Source: Hyphomicrobiales bacterium (GTDB lineage Bacteria; Pseudomonadota; Alphaproteobacteria; Rhizobiales; Kaistiaceae). From it: a DNA stretch of 6,635 nucleotides. Below are positions 1 to 5,442 of this stretch, one piece after another. The number at the start of each line of letters is the position of its first letter. Positions within the stretch are counted from its first letter, which is position 1. Where the stretch lies: NCBI GenBank assembly GCA_017305815.1, contig JAFKJZ010000245.1, forward strand, positions 1 to 6,635. Reading direction: 5' to 3'. The notes beneath the pieces were generated by a model. It made no database searches and was not told where the DNA came from. It was given only the letters and a program-made list of their open reading frames with translations. Position numbers and translations under genes: made by a program.

Positions 1-475
<475 letters not shown>

Positions 476-508
476 GTTCGTCTCGCTGCGCTTTGATGGT
501 CTTGCGGC

Positions 509-523
509 CCCCGCCTCGCGGGG
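509..523 (-). repeat. GC-rich perfect hairpin between pdhC and lpdA
   Basis: The sequence CCCCGC-CTC-GCGGGG is a perfect inverted repeat with 6-bp arms, all G:C, and a 3-base loop. It lies in the 75-base gap after the pdhC stop and 33 bases before the lpdA start. On the transcribed (minus) strand it is followed by GGCCGCAAGACC, with no T-run, so it does not look like an intrinsic terminator. It could stabilise the upstream mRNA or tune lpdA expression relative to pdhC, but this is inference. In GC-rich DNA such a hairpin can also arise by chance. Confidence 0.5.
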
Positions 524-550
524 AGACGGGAGCCGAAACGACGGTGTTGG

Positions 551-1813
551 CTAGACCAGCATCGCCATGGGCTTCTCGATGTAGCCCTTGAAGGCCTGCA
601 GAAGCTCTGCCCCGAGCGCGCCGTCGACGACACGGTGGTCGGTCGAGAGCGTGACCGACATGACGGTCGCGACCTTGATCTCGCCATTGCGCACGACCGG
701 CTGCTGGATGCCCGCGCCGACCGCCAGGATCGTCGCGTGCGGCGGGTTGATGATCGCCGCGAAATCCTTGACGCCGAACATGCCGAGGTTGGAGACCGAG
801 GTGGTGCCGCCCTGGTATTCTTCGGGCTTCAGCTTGCGATCGCGCGCCCGCTTCGCCAGATCCTTCATCTCGTTCGAGATGGTGGACAGCGACTTCTGGT
901 CGGCGTTGCGCACGACCGGCGTGATCAGGCCACCGGGGATCGAGACGGCGACGCCGACATCGACGACCTTGTGGACGAGCATGCCGCCATCGGTCCAGGA
1001 GGCGTTGGCGCCCGGAACCTTCTTCAGCGCCAGCGCCATGGCCTTGATGACCATGTCGTTGACGGAGACCTTGTAGCCGGGCTTGCCGTCGGCATCCTTC
1101 GGCGCGGCGCCGTTGATCTGCTCGCGCAGCGCCAGCAGCGCGTCGAGGTCGCAATCGACGGTGACGTAGAAGTGCGGGACGTTCTGCTTCGATTCCGTCA
1201 GGCGGCGGGCGATCGTCTTGCGCATGTTGTCATGCGGCACGAGATCGTAGGAGCCCTCGGCGAACAGCTTGAGCGTCTGCGCGTCGGTCGGGCCGGCATG
1301 CGCCGGAGCGGCGGCAGGTGCCGCAGCCGCAGCCGCTGCGGGAGCTGCCTTGGCGGCGCCGCCCTTCTTGGCGGACTCGATGTCGGCCTGCACGACGCGG
1401 CCATGCGGGCCGGTACCGGCGACCTTGGCGATGTCGATGCCGGCGTCCTTGGCGAGGCGACGCGCCAGCGGCGACGCGAACACGCGGTCAGCCGGAACCG
1501 CGGCAGCGGCCGGAGCAGCCGAGGGCGCCGGAGCGGCGGCAGGCGCGGCGCCGATGGCGCTCGCATCCTCGCCATCGGCGAGCAGCACGGCGATCAGCGC
1601 ATTGACCTTCACGCCCTGCGCGCCTTCCGGCACGAGAAGCTGGCCAACGGTGCCTTCATCGATGGATTCGACTTCCATCGTCGCCTTGTCGGTCTCGATC
1701 TCGGCGATGACGTCGCCCGACTTGACCTTGTCGCCAACCTTCACGTTCCACTTGGCGAGGTTGCCCTCTTCCATGGTCGGCGAAAGCGCGGGCATCAGAA
1801 TATTGATCGGCAT
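551..1813 (-). CDS. pdhC: Dihydrolipoamide acetyltransferase, E2 of pyruvate dehydrogenase
   Basis: This 420-residue E2 core protein transfers the acetyl group made by E1 from its lipoyl arm to CoA and forms the scaffold of the PDH complex. The domain order is clear. An N-terminal lipoyl domain (about 1-85) has the lipoylation motif [10 protein letters not shown] at 40-49, with Lys43 as the modified lysine. An Ala/Pro linker spans about 88-108. The peripheral-subunit-binding domain is at about 111-147 (FASPLARRLAKDAGID, then GTGPHGRVV). A second Ala-rich linker spans 150-175. The catalytic acyltransferase domain runs from about 188 to 420, with the motif DHRVVDG at 392-398 supplying the catalytic His393 and Asp397. 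The start at 1813 matches the conserved [17 protein letters not shown] opening and has a good ribosome site. A longer in-frame ATG at 1933 would run through the preceding gene and is rejected. There is a single lipoyl domain; a second lies on PdhB. In older rhizobial naming this gene is pdhB. Confidence 0.97.
   Translation of the reverse strand: MPINILMPALSPTMEEGNLAKWNVKVGDKVKSGDVIAEIETDKATMEVESIDEGTVGQLLVPEGAQGVKVNALIAVLLADGEDASAIGAAPAAAPAPSAAPAAAAVPADRVFASPLARRLAKDAGIDIAKVAGTGPHGRVVQADIESAKKGGAAKAAPAAAAAAAPAAAPAHAGPTDAQTLKLFAEGSYDLVPHDNMRKTIARRLTESKQNVPHFYVTVDCDLDALLALREQINGAAPKDADGKPGYKVSVNDMVIKAMALALKKVPGANASWTDGGMLVHKVVDVGVAVSIPGGLITPVVRNADQKSLSTISNEMKDLAKRARDRKLKPEEYQGGTTSVSNLGMFGVKDFAAIINPPHATILAVGAGIQQPVVRNGEIKVATVMSVTLSTDHRVVDGALGAELLQAFKGYIEKPMAMLV
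1667..1708 (-). repeat. 42-bp direct repeat, pdhC copy (lipoyl-site codons)
   Basis: These 42 bases are identical, base for base, to 3376-3417 in pdhB. In both genes they encode the same residues, 36-49, which surround the lipoylated Lys43. Identity includes every third codon position, whereas the four codons just before (residues 32-35, Ser-Gly-Asp-Val) differ at all four third positions between the two genes. The repeat reflects paralogous lipoyl domains, and the sharp edge hints at local sequence exchange. Confidence 0.9.
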
Positions 1814-1817
1814 AAAG

Positions 1818-1822
1818 CACCT
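1818..1822 (-). promoter_or_regulatory. Ribosome binding site of pdhC, overlapping the upstream stop codon
   Basis: On the minus strand AGGTG lies four bases before the pdhC ATG and shares two bases with the TAG stop codon of the upstream small gene (1821-1823). The layout suggests that ribosomes finishing the small gene can re-initiate on pdhC. It fixes the pdhC start at 1813 over longer alternatives. Confidence 0.6.
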
Positions 1823-2117
1823 ATTGGCGTGTGTCTGTCGTGCCCAGATCGGTCGGACGGTCCCATTCCGCGTCGAACATGGCCTTGATCTGTTCCAGCG
1901 CCTGCTCTTCCGAGCAGACGCCGTCCCTGGCAAAGCCGTGCGCCACGTGACGAGCTATGTCGACCAGCAGGATGCCCCAAGTAGACGGGCTGTCAAAGGC
2001 CGTGCGGAAGCTGACATCCAGCCCCTTGTCGACGATCCAGGCGCGGAACACCTCCGCCGCATCTTCCGATTCCAGGGCGCCGGGCGGGATTTCCAGCTCG
2101 CGTTTGTGACCGGCCAT
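1821..2117 (-). CDS. DUF5076-type small conserved protein in the PDH operon
   Basis: This gene encodes a 98-residue protein of unknown function that I recognise as resembling the DUF5076 family, small alphaproteobacterial proteins. It has no signal peptide, no membrane segment, and only one cysteine (Cys68), so it looks cytoplasmic and does not look like a metal-cluster protein. Visible features are a short charged N-terminus, IPPGALESEDAAEVFRAWI at 10-28, a probable helix-forming stretch with LLVDIARHVAHGF at 50-62, and an acidic C-terminal helix EEQALEQIKAMFDAEW at 70-85. The tail is polar. It starts 4 bases after the pdhB stop with no clear ribosome site, so translation is probably coupled to pdhB, and its stop overlaps the pdhC ribosome site. 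This places it as an integral member of the PDH operon. A role in assembly, lipoylation or regulation of PDH is plausible but purely inferred. Confidence is high that it is a gene and moderate for the family name. Confidence 0.85.
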   Translation of the reverse strand: MAGHKRELEIPPGALESEDAAEVFRAWIVDKGLDVSFRTAFDSPSTWGILLVDIARHVAHGFARDGVCSEEQALEQIKAMFDAEWDRPTDLGTTDTRQ

Positions 2118-2121
2118 GACG

Positions 2122-3522
2122 CTACCGGTACGTTACGGCTTTGACGGCCGCGATCACTTCGCCGACGTTCGGCAGCGCGAGCTTCTCGAGGTTCGCGGCG
2201 TAGGGCATCGGAACGTCCTTGCCGGTGACCTTGAGAACCGGCGCGTCGAGGAAATCGAACGCCTTTTCCATCAGCTCGGACGCGATGTGCGAACCAATCG
2301 AGTTCTGCGGCCAGCCCTCTTCCACCGTCACGCAGCGGCCGGTCTTCTTGACCGACTCGATGACCGTGTCGATGTCGAGCGGACGGAGCGTCCTGAGGTC
2401 GATCAGCTCGGCGTCGATGCCCTGCTCGGCGAGCTCGGCCACGGCCTTGGTCGCATAGGTCATGCCGATACCGAACGAGACGATCGTCACATCCTTGCCT
2501 GTCTTGTGGATGCGCGCCTTGCCGATCGGCAGGACGAAGTCATCCAGCTGCGGCACGTCGAACGAGTGACCGTAGAGGATCTCGTTCTCGAGGAAGATCA
2601 CCGGGTTCGGATCGCGGATCGCCGCCTTGAGCAAGCCCTTGGCGTCGGCCGCCGTGTAGGGGACGATGACCTTGAGGCCCGGGCTGTGGCTGTACCAGGA
2701 CGAATAATCCTGGCTGTGCTGGGCCGCGACGCGGGCCGCGGCGCCGTTCGGGCCACGGAACACCATCTGCGCGCCGAGCTGGCCGCCCGACATGTAGAGC
2801 GTCTTGGCGGCCGAGTTGATGATCTGGTCGATCGCCTGCATGGCGAAGTTGAACGTCATGAACTCGACGATCGGCTTCAGGCCGGCGAGCGCCGCACCCG
2901 TCGCGAGGCCGGCGAAGCCGTGCTCGGTGATGGGGGTGTCGATGACGCGGTCGTCGCCGAATTCCTGCAACAGGCCCTGCGTGATCTTGTAGGCGCCCTG
3001 GTACTCGGCGACTTCCTCGCCCATGACGAAGACGTCGGCGTCGCGGCGCATTTCCTCGGCCATCGCGTCGCGCAGCGCTTCGCGGACCGTGGTCGAGACG
3101 AAGGTGGTGCCGGCGGGGATGGCCGGGTCGGCTGCGACCTGGACAGCGATCGGCGCGGCGGCGACAGGCGCAGGCGCAGGCGCGGCGGCCGGAGCCGGGG
3201 CGGCAGCGGGAGCCTCGGCGGTAGGCGCAGCGACAGGCTGCGGCGCCGGCTGGGCGCTGGCGGCGGCCGAAACGTCCTCGCCGTCGGCGGCGATCACGGC
3301 GATCGGCGTGTTCACCTTCACGTTCTCGGTGCCTTCCGGCACCAGAAGCTTGGCGATCGTGCCTTCGTCGATGGCTTCGACTTCCATCGTCGCCTTGTCG
3401 GTCTCGATCTCGGCGATCACATCACCGGACTTGACCTTGTCGCCTTCCTTCTTGAGCCATTTGGAGAGCGTACCCTCCTCCATGGTCGGCGAGAGGGCCG
3501 GCATCAGAATATCGATGGGCAT
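2122..3522 (-). CDS. pdhB: Pyruvate dehydrogenase E1 beta subunit with N-terminal lipoyl domain
   Basis: This 466-residue protein is the beta half of the heterotetrameric E1 that decarboxylates pyruvate using thiamine diphosphate. Ordinary E1-beta is about 325-330 residues; the extra length is an N-terminal lipoyl domain (1-83, lipoyl Lys43 in [10 protein letters not shown]) plus an Ala/Pro-rich flexible linker (about 86-137). The E1-beta part starts at about residue 140 ([18 protein letters not shown]). It has [13 protein letters not shown] at 167-179, carrying the conserved glutamate that activates the cofactor, and QHSQ at 268-271 with the conserved His269. The C-terminal transketolase-like domain follows ([13 protein letters not shown] at 374-386). 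Lipoylated E1-beta is known from alphaproteobacteria such as Sinorhizobium and Zymomonas. The ATG at 3522 has ribosome site GGGAGA and lies 15 bases after pdhA. In rhizobial nomenclature it is also called pdhA-beta. Confidence 0.97.
   Translation of the reverse strand: MPIDILMPALSPTMEEGTLSKWLKKEGDKVKSGDVIAEIETDKATMEVEAIDEGTIAKLLVPEGTENVKVNTPIAVIAADGEDVSAAASAQPAPQPVAAPTAEAPAAAPAPAAAPAPAPVAAAPIAVQVAADPAIPAGTTFVSTTVREALRDAMAEEMRRDADVFVMGEEVAEYQGAYKITQGLLQEFGDDRVIDTPITEHGFAGLATGAALAGLKPIVEFMTFNFAMQAIDQIINSAAKTLYMSGGQLGAQMVFRGPNGAAARVAAQHSQDYSSWYSHSPGLKVIVPYTAADAKGLLKAAIRDPNPVIFLENEILYGHSFDVPQLDDFVLPIGKARIHKTGKDVTIVSFGIGMTYATKAVAELAEQGIDAELIDLRTLRPLDIDTVIESVKKTGRCVTVEEGWPQNSIGSHIASELMEKAFDFLDAPVLKVTGKDVPMPYAANLEKLALPNVGEVIAAVKAVTYR
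3376..3417 (-). repeat. 42-bp direct repeat, pdhB copy (lipoyl-site codons)
   Basis: This is the second copy of the repeat at 1667-1708, in the same orientation and the same codon register, 1709 bases away. It encodes residues 36-49 of the E1-beta lipoyl domain. Recombination between the copies would join the start of pdhB to the body of pdhC, removing the E1-beta catalytic domain and the DUF5076-type gene. Confidence 0.9.
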
Positions 3523-3527
3523 GGCTG

Positions 3528-3533
3528 TCTCCC
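3528..3533 (-). promoter_or_regulatory. Ribosome binding site of pdhB
   Basis: GGGAGA on the minus strand lies 5 bases upstream of the pdhB ATG, inside the 15-base gap after the pdhA stop codon (TAA, 3538-3540). It supports the start at 3522 and a polycistronic message. Confidence 0.65.
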
Positions 3534-3537
3534 GACC

Positions 3538-4596
3538 TTACTTCACGATGTCCGTCCAGAGCTCGGATGCATCCGGCTCCGGATCGTTCTGGGCGAATTC
3601 CGCCGCGTTGTTGACGATGTCGCGCACCTCGGCGTCGAGCTTCTTCAGCTCGTCCTCGGTCGCCCAGCCCTTCTCCAGCAGGCGCGAACGCACCTGCTCG
3701 ATCGGATCGTGCTCGTTGCGCATCTTCTGGACTTCGTCCTTCGACCGGTACTTGGCCGGGTCGGACATGGAGTGGCCGCGATAGCGGTAGGTTTCCATCT
3801 CGAGGATATAGGGGCCCTTGCCGGCGCGGCACCAGGCGACGGCTTTGTCGCCGGCGGCCTTGACGGCGCGGACGTCCATGCCGTCCACCTTCTCGCCAGG
3901 GATGCCGAAGGAGAGACCGCGACGGGAGAAGTCGGTCTGCGCAGAGGAGCGCGACACGGACGTGCCCATGGCGTAGCGGTTGTTCTCGATGATGTAGACG
4001 ACGGGCAGCTTCCAGAGCTGCGCCATGTTGAAGCTCTCGTAGACCTGGCCCTGGTTCGCGGCGCCGTCGCCGAAATAGGTCAAGCAGACATTGTCGTTCT
4101 TGCGGTAGCGGTTGGCGAAGGCGAGGCCGGTGCCGAGCGATACCTGGCCGCCGACGATGCCGTGGCCGCCGAAGAACTGCTTCTCAATCGAGAACATGTG
4201 CATCGAGCCGCCCTTGCCGCGCGAATATCCGCCGCGCCGGCCGGTCAGCTCCGCCATCACGCCATTCGCGTCCATGCCCGCGACGAGCATGTGGCCGTGA
4301 TCGCGATATCCGGTGATGGTCTGATCTTCACCCGTCCGAATCGCCATCTGCATGCCGACGACGACAGCTTCCTGGCCGATATAGAGGTGACAGAAGCCGC
4401 CGATGAGGCCCATGCCATACATCTGGCCGGCCTTTTCCTCGAAGCGGCGGATAAGGAGCATTTCGCGGTAGGCGAAAAGTTCCTGCTCCTTGGAGAAATT
4501 ATCTGCAGGCGCCGGCTTCGCCGACTTTACCGCTGCAGTCTTCCGTCCGGCGGCCGGCGCAGATTTGCTGCCGACTTTCGCTTTGGCTACGGCCAT
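3538..4596 (-). CDS. pdhA: Pyruvate dehydrogenase E1 alpha subunit
   Basis: This 352-residue alpha subunit of E1 works with PdhB to decarboxylate pyruvate and reductively acetylate lipoyl groups. Residues 1-32 form a Lys/Ala-rich, probably disordered extension; the conserved fold begins near FSKEQELFAYREMLLIRRFE (34-53). Other family signatures are GGFCHLYIGQEA (66-77), YRDHGH (97-102), RGKGGSMHMF (126-135) and GGHGIVGGQ (143-151). The thiamine diphosphate/Mg motif runs from GDG (176-178) to ENN (204-206). The segment YRYRGHSMSDP (270-280) is the loop that in mitochondrial E1-alpha carries the regulatory site-1 serine; Ser276 is at that position, while the site-2 serine is absent because the loop is one residue shorter. 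The start at 4596 is chosen over an in-frame ATG at 4674 because it has a good ribosome site and the extra 26 residues do not resemble the family. It is the first gene of the PDH block, behind a 180-base gap. Confidence 0.97.
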   Translation of the reverse strand: MAVAKAKVGSKSAPAAGRKTAAVKSAKPAPADNFSKEQELFAYREMLLIRRFEEKAGQMYGMGLIGGFCHLYIGQEAVVVGMQMAIRTGEDQTITGYRDHGHMLVAGMDANGVMAELTGRRGGYSRGKGGSMHMFSIEKQFFGGHGIVGGQVSLGTGLAFANRYRKNDNVCLTYFGDGAANQGQVYESFNMAQLWKLPVVYIIENNRYAMGTSVSRSSAQTDFSRRGLSFGIPGEKVDGMDVRAVKAAGDKAVAWCRAGKGPYILEMETYRYRGHSMSDPAKYRSKDEVQKMRNEHDPIEQVRSRLLEKGWATEDELKKLDAEVRDIVNNAAEFAQNDPEPDASELWTDIVK

Positions 4597-4603
4597 GCCT
4601 TGT

Positions 4604-4608
4604 TCTCC
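4604..4608 (-). promoter_or_regulatory. Ribosome binding site of pdhA
   Basis: GGAGA on the minus strand is 7 bases upstream of the ATG at 4596. It supports that start over the upstream in-frame ATG at 4674. Confidence 0.6.
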
Positions 4609-4721
4609 GGGGCGTGTCCCAAACTGATGCGGGACGTTAGCCGAAGCCGATTGGCATTCCAAGATGCACGCCAAGCATCGGAGCCATGCGCCAACTACAT
4701 GACTTGACTACCAAAATCCTA

Positions 4722-4742
4722 ATGAACTGAAATTTGGTTCAT
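4722..4742 (-). promoter_or_regulatory. Inverted repeat upstream of pdhA, candidate operator
   Basis: ATGAAC-N9-GTTCAT is a perfect inverted repeat with 6-bp arms and AT-rich centre TGAAATTTG. It lies 34 bases downstream of the ftsB stop and 125 bases upstream of the pdhA start, in a stretch (about 4697-4757) clearly richer in A/T than the flanking genes, as expected for a promoter region. The 21-base dyad suits a dimeric transcription factor. On the minus strand it is followed by TAGGATTTTGG, so a weak terminator for ftsB is the alternative, but the stem has only two G:C pairs. I could not assign a convincing -35/-10 pair for pdhA. Confidence 0.35.
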
Positions 4743-4776
4743 CGCATATTTAGCCACCGCTTCAATGCTGCGGGGT

Positions 4777-5097
4777 CTATTGCGATGCAGCAATCCCGAT
4801 CACCAATTCGTCCGCCTGGACGACATTGAGCTTGGCACGGGCCCTCTCGTCGATCATGTCGGGATCAAGGCTCTCCGGCCGGAGGAGCTGCGCGCGCGCC
4901 GCCAGCGACAGCCGCTCCGCCTTCATTTCCGCCAATTCCTTTTCGAGGCCAATGGCTTCGCGCTCCATGCGCTCGCGTGACCAGATGCCGTAATCGCCGT
5001 TGAAGGAATGATAGGCGAAGTAGCCCATCACGGCGAGCGAGCCGAGCGGCAGAATGAGTCGCCGGAGCTTCGAATGCTTGCGCTGTTTGGTCGTCAT
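4777..5097 (-). CDS. ftsB: Septum formation protein FtsB/DivIC family
   Basis: This 106-residue bitopic membrane protein belongs to the FtsB/DivIC family, which forms a periplasmic coiled-coil complex with FtsL and FtsQ at the division septum and helps activate septal peptidoglycan synthesis. The N-terminus is short and basic (MTTKQRKHSKLRR), which suits a cytoplasmic anchor. A single membrane helix spans about 14-31 (LILPLGSLAVMGYFAYHS). The conserved GDYG follows at 34-37. A heptad-like coiled coil runs from about 41 to 68 (RERMEREAIGLEKELAEM). The C-terminal motif LDPDMIDERARAKLN at 77-91 is typical of alphaproteobacterial members. The start at 5097 is chosen because the membrane helix follows at the expected distance; the frame stays open upstream to 5274, but those codons are Arg-rich and unlike the family. 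No clear Shine-Dalgarno site precedes it. It lies just upstream of pdhA, an arrangement seen in Rhizobiales. Confidence 0.92.
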   Translation of the reverse strand: MTTKQRKHSKLRRLILPLGSLAVMGYFAYHSFNGDYGIWSRERMEREAIGLEKELAEMKAERLSLAARAQLLRPESLDPDMIDERARAKLNVVQADELVIGIAASQ

Positions 5098-5442
5098 GCG
5101 AGGATCTGAACGCGGTGCAACATGATGAATAAAGCATGGCGCAAGACGATTAACGCCGGGTTTCCGTCCATGGTCGCCGCGTCTGCGACGGGAGGAAAAA
5201 GAGGTCGAGGCGGGATACGCACCGCTTTCTTCCGGCGGATCCCACGCCGAAACGCCCTTCCCTATCGCAGCCATGCGTTGAAGCGACCCCTCCTAGAACC
5301 GTCCCTGCCATAGAGAATCCTTGGCTATTGGCCCCACTCAGAGTATGGGAGGGCCAACTCGCATTCCGCATGACCCTTCACCGCTCGCGATCCAACCGGT
5401 CGCGGCCCGGAATGCTTCTCCAATTTCAGGCTTCCGTTCCTT
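5098..5442. other. Divergent intergenic region between ftsB and the helicase gene
   Basis: These 345 bases separate two genes that read away from each other, so they should contain both promoters and a fairly long leader. Short open frames exist on both strands but have Arg/Pro/Ser-rich translations, no ribosome sites at proper spacing and no resemblance to known families. A weak plus-strand promoter candidate is TTGGCT (5321-5326), 17 bases, TATGGG (5344-5349), about 95 bases before the helicase start. The -10 match is poor and I give it little weight. I see no tRNA, riboswitch or strong terminator. Confidence 0.5.

Noticed and set aside
551..1933. Longer pdhC with 40 additional N-terminal residues
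   Set aside because: The extra codons overlap the DUF5076-type gene in another frame, and the lipoyl domain opening ([14 protein letters not shown]) with an AGGTG ribosome site marks the start at 1813.
3138..3267. GC-rich repetitive-looking stretch in pdhB as a possible tandem repeat
   Set aside because: It encodes the Ala/Pro flexible linker after the lipoyl domain, so the repetition follows from amino-acid composition.
3538..4674. pdhA starting 26 codons upstream
   Set aside because: The ATG at 4596 has a well-placed GGAGA site. The upstream extension does not resemble E1-alpha and would occupy the probable leader region.
2116..4707. Very long open frame (863 codons) on the plus strand across pdhB and pdhA
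   Set aside because: It is antisense to two unmistakable PDH genes. Its translation is Arg/Asp/Leu/Val-rich, resembles no family, and is the usual by-product of GC-rich codons read on the opposite strand.
4704..4733. TTGACT on the plus strand as a promoter -35 element
   Set aside because: No -10-like hexamer lies at 16-18 bases, and any transcript would run convergently into ftsB with no gene to serve.
4777..5274. ftsB with a 59-residue N-terminal extension
   Set aside because: The extension is Arg/Pro/Ser-rich without family similarity and would place the membrane helix far from the N-terminus, unlike other FtsB/DivIC proteins.
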